DNA of 64,000 bases from an uncultured Pseudomonadales bacterium (GTDB lineage: Bacteria > Pseudomonadota > Gammaproteobacteria > Pseudomonadales > Azotimanducaceae), in NCBI GenBank assembly GCA_943787425.1, contig CALSMJ010000003.1:310001-374000 (forward strand), written 5' to 3'. Shown piece after piece: positions 46,882 to 56,075 of this stretch. The notes beneath the pieces are model-generated. The model worked only from the letters and a program-made list of their open reading frames with translations, did not search any database and was not told where the DNA came from. The first letter of the stretch is position 1. The number at the start of each line of letters is the position of its first letter. A program made the position numbers and the translations under genes.

Positions 46882-48162
46882 TTAAAGTGATTGCAAGGCG
46901 TGCTGCGCCTTATCTAGCGTTTGGTCAATATCCTCGCTGGTGTGACTGGCTGAAACAAAGCCACTTTCAAAGGGCGACGGTGCGAAATAAACGCCTTGTT
47001 GAAGCATGCTATGAAAAAAACGATTAAATCGATCAGCGTCACCGGCCATGACCGCCTCAAAGTTTGTGACTGGTCCTTGATTGGAAAAAAAGAAACCGAA
47101 CATGCCGCCTTGTCCAACGGTGCTCATTCCGACCCCTGCAGCAGTGGCGAGAGATGATAACCCCTCGGTGAGCTTATGGGTCATTGCGTGCAGCTTCTCA
47201 AAAAAACCGGGTGCTTCAAGCTCGTTTAAGGTCGCAAGGCCAGATGCCATCGCGATGGGGTTGCCGGAGAGCGTACCAGCCTGATAGACCGGGCCGAGCG
47301 GGGCGATGCATTGCATGATCTCTGCGCGCCCGCCAAATGCGCCAACGGGGAGGCCGCCGCCAATGACCTTGCCGAGCGTCGTGAGATCTGGGCGAACCTT
47401 GTAAAGCCCTTGGGCGCCGCCGATATGCACTCGAAAGCCGGTCATGACCTCGTCAAAAATCAAAACGGTGCCATGCTGGTCACACATTGCCCTGAGGCCT
47501 TCCAGAAACCCAGGTATTGGGCAGACCATGCCCATATTGCCCGCAATCGGCTCCACGATGATGGCCGCAATGTTGCTGCCATCCGAGGCAAAAAGTGCCT
47601 CGACAGCCTCGAGGTTGTTGTAGGGAAGCGTCAAGGTAAGCCTGGCAAGATCAATGGGTACCCCAGCAGAGTCTGGTTCACCAAAGGTCAGCGCGCCGCT
47701 GCCAGCTTTGACCAAAAGACTGTCGCTGTGGCCGTGATAACAGCCTTCAAACTTGAGAATTTTATCGCGCCCGGTGAAGCCGCGCGCCAAACGGATGGCG
47801 CTCATGGTCGCTTCGGTGCCAGAACTGACCATGCGCATCATTTCCATGCTGGGCAAATGCTGTCGAATTTTCAATGCCAGCTCAGTTTCAACCGCAGTCG
47901 GCGCCCCGAAGCTTAGGCTATTCTCAGCTGCGTCTTGAACTGCCTTGATGACCTGTGGATGGGCATGGCCAAGAACCATTGGTCCCCAAGAGCCAATATA
48001 ATCAATGTATTGTTTGCTATCTTCATCGAAGAGATAAGGACCCTGAGCCTTTTTAAAATAGGGCGGTGTGCCACCGACTCTGCCAAAAGCTCTAACTGGC
48101 GAGTTTACGCCGCCGGGAAATAACGCTTGGGCCTGTTGGAAAAGCTGCTCGGATCGCTGCAT
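46882..48162 (-). CDS. hemL: Glutamate-1-semialdehyde 2,1-aminomutase HemL
   Basis: PLP enzyme making 5-aminolevulinate, the first committed tetrapyrrole precursor of the C5 heme pathway. It is 426 residues. [18 protein letters not shown] near the N-terminus, [16 protein letters not shown] near residue 122, the PLP-binding Asp in [12 protein letters not shown], and the catalytic lysine in [18 protein letters not shown] near residue 266 are all present. The start is the ATG of [11 protein letters not shown]. It is between a CLC gene and a PfkB kinase gene, all on the minus strand. Confidence 0.97.
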   Translation of the reverse strand: MQRSEQLFQQAQALFPGGVNSPVRAFGRVGGTPPYFKKAQGPYLFDEDSKQYIDYIGSWGPMVLGHAHPQVIKAVQDAAENSLSFGAPTAVETELALKIRQHLPSMEMMRMVSSGTEATMSAIRLARGFTGRDKILKFEGCYHGHSDSLLVKAGSGALTFGEPDSAGVPIDLARLTLTLPYNNLEAVEALFASDGSNIAAIIVEPIAGNMGMVCPIPGFLEGLRAMCDQHGTVLIFDEVMTGFRVHIGGAQGLYKVRPDLTTLGKVIGGGLPVGAFGGRAEIMQCIAPLGPVYQAGTLSGNPIAMASGLATLNELEAPGFFEKLHAMTHKLTEGLSSLATAAGVGMSTVGQGGMFGFFFSNQGPVTNFEAVMAGDADRFNRFFHSMLQQGVYFAPSPFESGFVSASHTSEDIDQTLDKAQHALQSL

Positions 48163-48207
48163 ATTCGGACTCGTTTTTATCGTCTGACTAAAATGAGTGA
48201 CCGGTGA

Positions 48208-49971
48208 CTAGCTGTGATAGTAGTTCTCGATATCTTCCGGGAGGAGGATGCCAACGGGCCGGTCAAGCTGGGTTGCTGAAACTCTTACAACGTACAAAGC
48301 TTGTACGTTGTCGCGGGACATTATATCAAATGCTTCGTCCAAAGTGGCCCGCCAAGTGATTCTAGCAATATCCTTTCGATCAGCCGGGATGTTCCGAAGA
48401 TCGAACGTGTCTTGCTGAAGGTCCGCCAGTCCGCTTTGTAAGTCGGCCGCCTTAAGTAAGCAGTCATAATTGGGTCCGGATTTAACCAATACCCAGTTAG
48501 GCTGACCTCGAAGGACTTGTTCGGCTGAGTCTCGATCCAGAATGGCGCTGGCCACGATAAATTTGCGCGACATGATGCTTTCAACCGATGCGCGACTGAG
48601 TGCAAGGCTGCGAGCGTTCCTGCCGGTTAAATCGATGCCCAGCATCAAAGCTTGGGTTTGAAAAATAGACTTCGCACCAAAGCCATGCGCAGCAGTAATA
48701 TTTGCAATCACGATGCATAGCATTGCTGGCAAAACGATTTCAGGGTTGCGAGTCAGCTCCATTAATGCCATGAGTGCCGCCAAAGGTGCTTGCAGTGCTG
48801 CGCCCATCATGGCACCCATGCCAAGGATGACGTAGAAACCGGGCTCGGAAACTTGGTCACTCACTGTCGACGCCAATTGCCAGAAACCGCCGCCCGCCAT
48901 AGCGCCAATGACCAAGGTTGGGCCGATCAGGCCAATTGGCATTCCGAGTCCAAGATTAATCGCAGTGGCGACGAGCTTGATGCAGCAGATTAGCAGTAAG
49001 AGCGTCAAAGGTAGCGAGCCCTGCAGCGCTTGGTTAACAGTGTCGTAACCGACGCCCAATATTTCTGGGACAACAAACCCAAGGGAAGCGGTGATCAGGC
49101 CTGCCAGGAATATTTTTATGGCAATGGGTTTGGGCGCTCGATCGTGACAGATCACCATCAAACGGATAAGTCCGGCGGCGAGCACGGCGATAACGATGCC
49201 CTCTAGAAAAATCCAGGGGAGATCCCAATAAGAGTCCATGGCGATACCCGGTATGAAAAACACGGGTTCGTCTCCAAAAACTTGTTGCACGACCAAGGTG
49301 CCTGTGACGGCAGCAAGAATAACGGGCATGAAGCCGGCGATGGTGTATTCCAAAACGATGACTTCCATCGAAAAAATCACGCCGGCAATGGGCGTGTTAA
49401 AAGATGAACCGATTGCGGCGGCGGTGCCGCAGCCGATTAGCACTCGAATTGAGTTGTTGGGAAGCTTGAGCGTCTGTCCCAGGAGGCTGCTCACGGAGGC
49501 ACCAAGATGGATCGCTGGGCCTTCGCGGCCGCCCGTTTGGCCGCTAATCAGCGCAATCGCGCCTGTAAAAAACTGCACGAGTAAATTTTTGACCGAAAGA
49601 TAACCCTGATGACGATGCAGGCGCTCCAAAACATGAGAAACGCCAACGCCGCGATTTTCCTTTTTGAGTAGCGCAAAAATTACGGCCAGAACGATTGCGC
49701 CAGCTGTGGGTAATAAAAACCGTTCCAGAGCCGCGAGTTGCTCGAAGCTCTCAGGGCCGGCGGGTAAGATCCACGTCAAAACCTGCTCGATGAACACCCG
49801 GAACATTAGAATCACAAGGCCCGTGAAAAGCCCTGACAAGATACCGAGTATGGCAAATTGCGGGGCAGCATCCAGGGACGATAAGGCTGATCGAAAGGCG
49901 CGAATCTGAAAGCTTGCGCGCAGATGAATCAGTTGTTTGATCAGCGTCTTCATCATCGGCTTGCATTCCAA
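48208..49971 (-). CDS. CLC-family chloride channel/transporter with C-terminal CBS-like region
   Basis: Membrane anion channel or exchanger of 587 residues. The gating glutamate motif is intact in GQTGGREGPAIHLG near residue 150. The first filter motif (GSGIP in E. coli ClcA) reads GVGVS here. In SSFNTPIAGVIFSMEVI the position of the internal proton glutamate (E203 of E. coli ClcA) is Val, as in CLC channels; this rests on my eye alignment. After about residue 460 a soluble region follows, including TWRATLDEAFDIMSRDNVQALYVV, that resembles CBS domains. An ATG at 49956 is an alternative start. It is upstream of hemL. Confidence 0.9.
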   Translation of the reverse strand: MECKPMMKTLIKQLIHLRASFQIRAFRSALSSLDAAPQFAILGILSGLFTGLVILMFRVFIEQVLTWILPAGPESFEQLAALERFLLPTAGAIVLAVIFALLKKENRGVGVSHVLERLHRHQGYLSVKNLLVQFFTGAIALISGQTGGREGPAIHLGASVSSLLGQTLKLPNNSIRVLIGCGTAAAIGSSFNTPIAGVIFSMEVIVLEYTIAGFMPVILAAVTGTLVVQQVFGDEPVFFIPGIAMDSYWDLPWIFLEGIVIAVLAAGLIRLMVICHDRAPKPIAIKIFLAGLITASLGFVVPEILGVGYDTVNQALQGSLPLTLLLLICCIKLVATAINLGLGMPIGLIGPTLVIGAMAGGGFWQLASTVSDQVSEPGFYVILGMGAMMGAALQAPLAALMALMELTRNPEIVLPAMLCIVIANITAAHGFGAKSIFQTQALMLGIDLTGRNARSLALSRASVESIMSRKFIVASAILDRDSAEQVLRGQPNWVLVKSGPNYDCLLKAADLQSGLADLQQDTFDLRNIPADRKDIARITWRATLDEAFDIMSRDNVQALYVVRVSATQLDRPVGILLPEDIENYYHS

Positions 49972-50107
49972 AAATAGGGGGCTGAGAAGAGTTTACCGGA
50001 TCTGCTGATCACGACGAACCGCACGCGCAAGACCTCGGTTGGTGGATACCGGGAGATTTGCTAAGATTTCCGCCCTTGTACGTTCTGTGGCCCAGAGGGC
50101 CGTGAAT

Positions 50108-50821
50108 ATGTCCCCAAACATCGTGGTTAAAACCTATCGTTCGGATCGATTGAAGACCTTGCTTATTAGTCTCGGCCTAATCGCAACGATCGCGCTCGTG
50201 AGCGCTTATTATTTTGGTCGGCATGGTTTGCAGGATCGGATTGAACAACTTCAGTCGAGGGTGCTCGAGCAAGACGCACGCAATGGTTTACAGCAGGCCC
50301 GAATTGACACGCTAGAGTTTCGGCTTGCTGAGTTGACGCTCGGGGAGAGTGTTTCCGAGCTAGCTGCCACGGATTTGCAAGCGGTGGTCGTGCAGCAACA
50401 GGACAAAATTGCGAGGCTTGAAAGTGAAGCGATTTATTACCGAAATTTGATGTCCCCGGGGGCCGGTGATCGAGAGGTTTTTATCCATCGGGTTGACTTG
50501 CTGCCGAGTATTGATAACCGATTTTTAAACTACGAGATTCTACTAACTCACGCCGATCCGGATGGCGCTCACACGGCAGGTCGAATTGAGTTGACGCTGG
50601 CGGGAATCGTAGAAAATCGTCAGACCTTAATCGATGCGGGCGCGTCGGGTTTAATTGAGCCTGAGGCGCTTGAATATGATTTCCGATATTTTCAGAATTT
50701 CGCGGGTCAGTTAAGATTGCCGGAAGGTTTCCAGCCAGCATCCCTGCTGCTTGAGGTCACTTCCAAGGCGGGAAAAGTGTTAGAACAACAGCGGTTTGAT
50801 GTGCCTATTAGGGAGGCCTAA
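50108..50821 (+). CDS. Single-pass coiled-coil membrane protein (DUF6776-like)
   Basis: Protein of 237 residues with no recognised catalytic motif. A basic N-terminus (VVKTYRSDRLK) is followed by one transmembrane helix (LLISLGLIATIALVSAYYF, about residues 16-36), a coiled coil (LQDRIEQLQSRVLEQDARN to about residue 125) and a beta-rich periplasmic-looking domain ending with LLLEVTSKAGKVLEQQRFDV. It resembles the protein encoded before bactofilin in Pseudomonas. The ATG has GAGGG 8 nt upstream; the frame is open to 50039. It directly precedes bactofilin, suggesting a joint role in envelope morphogenesis; that is inference. Confidence 0.75.
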   Translation: MSPNIVVKTYRSDRLKTLLISLGLIATIALVSAYYFGRHGLQDRIEQLQSRVLEQDARNGLQQARIDTLEFRLAELTLGESVSELAATDLQAVVVQQQDKIARLESEAIYYRNLMSPGAGDREVFIHRVDLLPSIDNRFLNYEILLTHADPDGAHTAGRIELTLAGIVENRQTLIDAGASGLIEPEALEYDFRYFQNFAGQLRLPEGFQPASLLLEVTSKAGKVLEQQRFDVPIREA

Positions 50822-51325
50822 ATGAATTTGATGAAGCGGGTAGGATTGGATCGAGAACAGTCGGTCTCTTTGATCGCGGAAAATTGCCATGTGCAGGGTG
50901 AGCTGAGGTTTAGTGCAGAGCTCATCATAAACGGCCGGGTTTCGGGCGTTGTCATGGCAGATACCTCGGGCAGTGGACTTAACGTTGGCAAAAAGGGGGA
51001 GGTGGTTGGGAATCTGTACGCGCCCTCAATCATTATCAGCGGGCAGGTTAAGGGTGATATCTATGCCTTTGGTCACATTGAATTGACCAACACGGCGCGA
51101 GTTTCGGGTAACCTATACTATCAATCGGTGCAAATGGCCACGGGTAGCAGTCTGTCGGGGAGTTTGCGTCAAATGGCAGCCTCTGAAATAAAAGCGTTGA
51201 TGGTTTCAGAAGAGAACATTAGTCGGCGCACCGCGATTGGTCGCTTGCAGAGCGTTTCACAGCCGGCGTCACAGAGTGGTCAGGACAGCAATACGATGTC
51301 ATCAACTAAAAACGGATTAGAGTAA
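50822..51325 (+). CDS. Bactofilin (polymer-forming cytoskeletal protein)
   Basis: Cytoskeletal beta-helix protein of 167 residues that self-assembles into filaments and positions cell-wall enzymes. The central repeats are visible: [50 protein letters not shown] and [17 protein letters not shown]. The short N-tail and the polar disordered C-tail (from about residue 120) are typical. It starts immediately after the coiled-coil protein's stop and ends 1 nt before erpA; a LytM-type M23 peptidase gene lies just beyond erpA. Bactofilins often associate with such peptidases. Confidence 0.9.
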   Translation: MNLMKRVGLDREQSVSLIAENCHVQGELRFSAELIINGRVSGVVMADTSGSGLNVGKKGEVVGNLYAPSIIISGQVKGDIYAFGHIELTNTARVSGNLYYQSVQMATGSSLSGSLRQMAASEIKALMVSEENISRRTAIGRLQSVSQPASQSGQDSNTMSSTKNGLE

Positions 51326-51326
51326 C

Positions 51327-51674
51327 ATGACAGTTCAAAGCGAATTATCGATTGGGTTTAGTGAGGCGGCCGCTAAAAAAGCCAAATTATTAATCGATGA
51401 AGAAGCAAATGAAGCCTTAAATCTAAGGGTCTTTGTCACGGGTGGTGGCTGCAGCGGTTTTGAGTACGGATTCACTTTTGATGAAGATCTTGAAGAGGAT
51501 GATACCGCGATCGTTCAGCAAGGGGTTCGTCTCGTGATCGATCCACTGAGCTTCCAATATCTTGCGGGTGCAGAGGTAGACTTTAAAGAAGACCTGCAAG
51601 GTTCACGATTTGTTGTCACGAATCCCAATGCTAACTCGACTTGCGGCTGTGGTAACTCTTTCTCAATTGCCTGA
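51327..51674 (+). CDS. erpA: Iron-sulfur cluster insertion protein ErpA
   Basis: A-type carrier of 115 residues that delivers Fe-S clusters, known to be required for isoprenoid biosynthesis enzymes in E. coli. The three ligand cysteines are Cys in [13 protein letters not shown] near residue 43 and two in [10 protein letters not shown] near the C-terminus (about 108 and 110). [17 protein letters not shown] is characteristic. The ATG is 1 nt after the bactofilin stop codon. It is convergent with the M23 peptidase, 16 nt away. Confidence 0.96.
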   Translation: MTVQSELSIGFSEAAAKKAKLLIDEEANEALNLRVFVTGGGCSGFEYGFTFDEDLEEDDTAIVQQGVRLVIDPLSFQYLAGAEVDFKEDLQGSRFVVTNPNANSTCGCGNSFSIA

Positions 51675-51690
51675 GTGTGAGGGTTGGAGC

Positions 51691-53046
51691 TTATAAACCG
51701 GGGCTGGCAGCATTTTTGTGAGGCGGTGTTTGCTTCATAGCCAGACCCGATTGCTCGACTGATCGTTCACTTGCAGCAAGGGTTGCTTGTAATAAGGTAA
51801 CCCAAGGGCTCACCTGATCCTTGAACAGTTGCATTTCTGATGGCGTAACGGCTGCGGCATTGGGTAAGCTCACGGTCCGTGGGTTGCGATGAACCCCGCC
51901 AACAAGAAACTCATAATGCAGGTGCGGGCCGGTTGCCAAGCCGGTTGCGCCGACGTAGCCAATGGTTTGGCCTTGCTGAACCTTCTTTGAGGCGCTGATG
52001 CCTTTGGCAAATTTTGAGAGGTGCAAATATTTCGTGGTGTATTGTTCGCCGTGTTGGATAACCACAAAATTACCGGAAGCTTGATTACGTTCTGCTTTTA
52101 GGATTTTGCCATCTCCTGCTGCGCGGACTGGTGTGCCTCGATTGGCGGCATAATCAATGCCGCGATGAGGCATGGTCCTCTTTAGAATCGGATGTTTTCG
52201 TTTTAAGTTAAAAGACGAGCTCACATGCGAAAAATGAACCGGATCTCTCAGGAAGGCTTTATGTAGACTTTCTCCGTTGTAGTCGAAATAGCCAGTCTCA
52301 CCTTTTAAATTGGTGTAGCGCAGCGCCTCATGGGTTTCCCCGAGATTCACAAAAGAGGCCGCAAGGATATTGCCGTCATCGATCAACTTGCCATTGAGTT
52401 GTAATGCCTCGAAAACGATTGTGAACTGATCACCCTCTCTCAAATCGAGCGCAAAGCTGATATCCCATTGGAAGAGATTGGCCATCGCCATAATGAGATT
52501 GTCTGACAGGCCGGCTTGTTTCCCAGCATGATAGAGTGATGGGTGGGTCTTGCTAATCCGACCATGAAGGGCTTTTAAAAGGATGTCGGGTTGCGCCTGC
52601 TCAATGGTCGTCTGATATTGACCCTTTGTAAGGGTTGTTATCAGTGTTTTAGTCGGGCTGATCATGTAGCGCAATTGCTGGATACGACCGGTTGCTGTTT
52701 CTTGAATATCGATATTTTGACCTGGACGCAATTCGGCTAGCGCATCGGCATTCTCTGTGTTTAGGATTCTTTGTAAATCGCCTGCGGAAAGTCGCGCTTT
52801 GGCAAACAGGCTAGACAAGTTGTCGCCGTCTTTAACAGTCAGTCGGATTATCTGCGGTAAGTCGGGTGCCGTTTCAGGTTGATTTGTTTTGATCGCCACG
52901 GATTGGTCGGGTTCTGCTGCTGGCAGGGGAATGGTCACCGCAACGGAAGGTTCCGTCTCAACGGTTGTATTGAGCAAGGCAAGCGCCGCGCAGATCGCGA
53001 CCAAGAGGGCGGCAAGCTTTAAATGGGTGCTCGGGTATTTGCGCAT
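51691..53046 (-). CDS. M23-family peptidoglycan endopeptidase with LysM/OapA-like domain
   Basis: Predicted periplasmic DD-endopeptidase that cuts peptidoglycan cross-links, 451 residues. The N-terminus holds a membrane anchor or signal (LKLAALLVAICAALALLN, about 9-26). A LysM-like/OapA domain (VKDGDNLSSLFAKARLS) is near residue 75, and the LytM domain near 300-400 has the zinc ligands in MPHRGIDYAANRGTPV (His, Asp) and GPHLHYEFLV (HxH). The ATG fits the anchor; an ATG 21 codons upstream is rejected. It is divergent from tyrS, as in Pseudomonas. Confidence 0.93.
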   Translation of the reverse strand: MRKYPSTHLKLAALLVAICAALALLNTTVETEPSVAVTIPLPAAEPDQSVAIKTNQPETAPDLPQIIRLTVKDGDNLSSLFAKARLSAGDLQRILNTENADALAELRPGQNIDIQETATGRIQQLRYMISPTKTLITTLTKGQYQTTIEQAQPDILLKALHGRISKTHPSLYHAGKQAGLSDNLIMAMANLFQWDISFALDLREGDQFTIVFEALQLNGKLIDDGNILAASFVNLGETHEALRYTNLKGETGYFDYNGESLHKAFLRDPVHFSHVSSSFNLKRKHPILKRTMPHRGIDYAANRGTPVRAAGDGKILKAERNQASGNFVVIQHGEQYTTKYLHLSKFAKGISASKKVQQGQTIGYVGATGLATGPHLHYEFLVGGVHRNPRTVSLPNAAAVTPSEMQLFKDQVSPWVTLLQATLAASERSVEQSGLAMKQTPPHKNAASPGL

Positions 53047-53209
53047 GATTAGGAAGCAGCTGTTTGAGACTCGCGTTGCGATGTTAGGAATGCTGGCGCT
53101 TAAAATCAATCCTTGCGCTGTAATTCAGACTCGGACGCCGGCTAAAATCATGGGAGCTCGGACAGGCCCACGCGCGATTATCGTGCGATAATAGGTAAGA
53201 GTAGGCGTG

Positions 53210-54535
53210 ATGGCGCACAAGGAGAGTGGTTTGAAAGGTTCAGGTGACCAAATTGTCAGTGACTTGCAGCAACTTGAGCTAATTGCTCAGGTGAGTAACG
53301 AAGCGGCCTTGCGAGCCCATCTTGCTGAACAACCTCGAACAGTTTATTGCGGTTTTGACCCGACCGCTGACAGTCTTCATATCGGCAATCTGGTTCCGCT
53401 GCTTGCCCTGCGACGATTTCAGGATTATGGCCACCAACCCATATTGCTGGTTGGTGGTGCAACCGGTCTGATTGGCGACCCGGGTGGACGCGCCTCGGAA
53501 CGAACGCTTAAGCCAATAGAAGAAGTAGCAGCCTTTGTTGACAAAATAAGGGACCAGGCTTGCCGGTTTTTGGATTTTGAATGCGAAGGTAATCCTGCGT
53601 TGGTGGTTGATAATGCGGATTGGATGAAGGGTCTTGATGTCATCACCTACCTTCGGGACATCGGGAAACACTTCAGCGTGAATGCGATGGTTCAAAAGGA
53701 AACGGTGAAGCGGCGTTTGGAAGACGATAGCGCGGGCATTAGCTACACCGAGTTTAGTTATATGATTTTGCAGTCCTATGATTTTGCAGTGCTCTATCGA
53801 GATCACGATTGCACGATTCAAATGGGCGGCAGCGATCAGTGGGGTAACATTACCAGTGGCATTGATTTGATCCGCAGAATGCAAGGCGGTCAAGCGCATG
53901 CGATAACCTATCCGCTGATCACGAAATCCGATGGAACGAAGTTTGGTAAAAGCGCGGAGGGTGCGGTTTGGCTTGATCCAGCCAAGACATCTCCTTACAA
54001 GTTCTATCAATTTTGGATTAATTGCGCTGATGATGATGTCGTTCGGTTCCTTAAAATATTCACGTTCCTATCTGCTGCTGATATTGCAGATTTAGCCGAT
54101 GCGCAGCAAAGTCAGCCGGAGGCGCGGTTGGCGCATCGACGACTCGCACAAGAGGTGACGCGATTGGTTCATGGCGAGTCGGCGGTGACGGCCGTTGAGC
54201 GGATCACGGCGGCGATTTTCTCCAATCGAATTGATGCGTTAACCGAGCAGGACTTTGCACAGCTGGCCCAGGATGGTTTGCCTTCAACCCATTCCGATCT
54301 AGCCGAGGTTGGGTTGCTTACGGTTTTGGTCGAAAGTGGTTTGGCAACAACGCCGAAAGGAGAAGTGACCCAGGGCCAAGCTAAGAAACTTATTTTGGGC
54401 AATTCGGTTGCCGTAAATGGTGTGAAACAGGTCGATCCAGAGTTTAAGTTACAAGCCGACTCGGGGCGTTATGGTCGATACCATTTGGTTCAGAAAGGCA
54501 AGAAACAACATCATTTGGTGGTGCTCAAGCGCTGA
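53210..54535 (+). CDS. tyrS: Tyrosyl-tRNA synthetase TyrS
   Basis: Class I synthetase charging tRNA-Tyr, 441 residues from the ATG. The tyrosine site is in YCGFDPTADSLHIGNL, with HIGH variant HIGN near residue 60. The KMSKS variant is KFGKS near residue 247. The anticodon region is followed by a C-terminal S4-like domain (KKLILGNSVAVNGVKQVD). A TTG at 53231 has the better ribosome-binding site (AAGGAG, 6 nt) and would give a protein of E. coli-like N-terminal length, so the true start may be there. It is divergent from the M23 peptidase; a 276-nt gap with no gene or clear terminator follows. Confidence 0.96.
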   Translation: MAHKESGLKGSGDQIVSDLQQLELIAQVSNEAALRAHLAEQPRTVYCGFDPTADSLHIGNLVPLLALRRFQDYGHQPILLVGGATGLIGDPGGRASERTLKPIEEVAAFVDKIRDQACRFLDFECEGNPALVVDNADWMKGLDVITYLRDIGKHFSVNAMVQKETVKRRLEDDSAGISYTEFSYMILQSYDFAVLYRDHDCTIQMGGSDQWGNITSGIDLIRRMQGGQAHAITYPLITKSDGTKFGKSAEGAVWLDPAKTSPYKFYQFWINCADDDVVRFLKIFTFLSAADIADLADAQQSQPEARLAHRRLAQEVTRLVHGESAVTAVERITAAIFSNRIDALTEQDFAQLAQDGLPSTHSDLAEVGLLTVLVESGLATTPKGEVTQGQAKKLILGNSVAVNGVKQVDPEFKLQADSGRYGRYHLVQKGKKQHHLVVLKR

Positions 54536-54811
54536 GGCGGCTCAATCGGTCTGTTTCAACTGCGATTAGAGCAAGGTGGTGGTCTAAAATTATGCCTTGA
54601 TTTGTTGTGAACGGGGCTGGTGGGGACCGATCGGTTTGACCAAGGTGTTTTAAGGCGGCGCCAAAAATACGGTTTGACGCTCGCCGCGATGACGTGGTTT
54701 CAGGTCGAGTTGGCGGTAGCCCAACGTCGCCGACCGTTTAACGGGGAACGAGGGTGTTTTTCGCGGCATGCATGTTAGGTGTGTTTGGGCTTTACGGGGT
54801 TGCCAAGAAAG

Positions 54812-54887
54812 TGGTGGAGCCAGGCGGGATCGAACCGCCGACCTCCTGCGTGCAAGGCAGGCGCTCTCCCAGCTGAGCTATGGCCCC
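54812..54887 (-). tRNA. tRNA-Ala(TGC)
   Basis: The minus strand reads GGGGCCATAGCTCAGCTGGG, anticodon loop CTTGCAC (anticodon TGC), T arm GGCGGTTCGATCCCGCC, and acceptor end TGGCTCC followed by A and encoded CCA. All arms are intact. It lies 100 nt downstream of tRNA-Ile on the same strand, with no rRNA gene on either side. Confidence 0.96.
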
Positions 54888-54986
54888 AATTTCCCAGGTC
54901 GCGAGCCTATCATACGGATGTGCTCGGTAGTTGTCAGTGTTTTTAGGCCGTGCAATGAAGAGATTGCTGCCCATGCCTCTGTAATC

Positions 54987-55063
<77 letters not shown>

Positions 55064-55145
55064 GATTATCAGAAGTGTGACGCTGAGGCGGCGTATTATA
55101 CGCAGGTCCGGGGTTTTTACAATCGTGTTTCGCGGAGACCAAAGG

Positions 55146-56075
55146 ATGTATCTAGCGTTGACTGTGAATCAAAGTAAACTGATTGCGAGGCTTTGCAAAG
55201 CTGAGACAGTGCCAGACTCTCAAGAGATTCAGCAGGCGCTGAGGTTGCTCGGTTTGAGTGATCAGGTTGTGAGGTCAATGGGCGGCCTGCATCTGGCGGA
55301 AAACATTAAATTGATCGATGCTGCGAGGGTTCAAGGCGCGATAAATTCAGGCATAGCCTTTGAGCACCATTTGCTCATTGACTCGACAAATAACGCCTTG
55401 ATGGCAATGCCGCGATCGAAGAGCCGGATGGCTTGTGCCGCGGAAATGCAAGGCGCCGGTCGGGGCCGACGTGGCAGGGGTTGGGTGAGTCCGTTTGGCC
55501 AAAACCTGGCGCTTTCCTTTATCGGGGGTATTGATTTGGCGTTGAACCAGTTGGGAGGGCTGAGTGTCGTCATCGGAATTGAATTGGCGCAAGTCCTCCG
55601 AAATTTTGGGTTTACCAACGTTGGGCTCAAATGGCCCAACGACTTGATAACCAGTTCAGGCAAACTCGGTGGCATACTGATCGAATTAGATCAGCTTTCA
55701 GGAACCGCGAGTCGGGTGTGTATCGGAGTCGGTTTGAATGTGACTGCAGCGCCCAGTTTTGAGGAAATTGATCAAAAGGCTGTGGCATTAGAGCCTGACG
55801 GGGACACCAGCCGAACCCAGCTTACCATTGCGTTCATTAACGCAATGGATAATGTGCTGTCGCAGTTTTCGCCGGTTAAGATGGCGCAATATCAAACGCG
55901 ATGGGGTGCGTTGGACCGGTTTTATGGAAAAAGCGTTAGGATCATGCAAGGTAATAAAGTTGTGACGGGTCGAAATGAGGGCATCGACATGGACGGGAAT
56001 TTAGTGCTCGATGTCGAAGGCGAGCTTCAGACCTTTATCGCTGGAGAAGTCAGCTTAAGAGGTTCGGAGTTGTAA
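55146..56075 (+). CDS. birA: Biotin-protein ligase BirA (reduced N-terminal domain)
   Basis: Makes biotinyl-AMP and attaches biotin to its acceptor protein. It is 309 residues. The ligase core is intact: biotin-binding IDSTNNALM near residue 80, the adenylate loop GAGRGRRGRGWVSPFG near residue 105, LKWPNDL near 165, and the C-terminal SH3-like domain. The N-terminal part (about residues 10-55) is about 12 residues shorter than in E. coli, and no clear recognition helix is seen. The ATG is preceded by GGAG at 8 nt. It is followed directly by the SPOR-like gene. Confidence 0.93.
   Translation: MYLALTVNQSKLIARLCKAETVPDSQEIQQALRLLGLSDQVVRSMGGLHLAENIKLIDAARVQGAINSGIAFEHHLLIDSTNNALMAMPRSKSRMACAAEMQGAGRGRRGRGWVSPFGQNLALSFIGGIDLALNQLGGLSVVIGIELAQVLRNFGFTNVGLKWPNDLITSSGKLGGILIELDQLSGTASRVCIGVGLNVTAAPSFEEIDQKAVALEPDGDTSRTQLTIAFINAMDNVLSQFSPVKMAQYQTRWGALDRFYGKSVRIMQGNKVVTGRNEGIDMDGNLVLDVEGELQTFIAGEVSLRGSEL

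Noticed and set aside
47311..47916. 201-codon plus-strand frame opposite hemL
   Set aside because: Lies wholly inside hemL and shows no family features.
53279..54010. 243-codon minus-strand frame opposite tyrS
   Set aside because: Shadow of tyrS without recognisable protein features.
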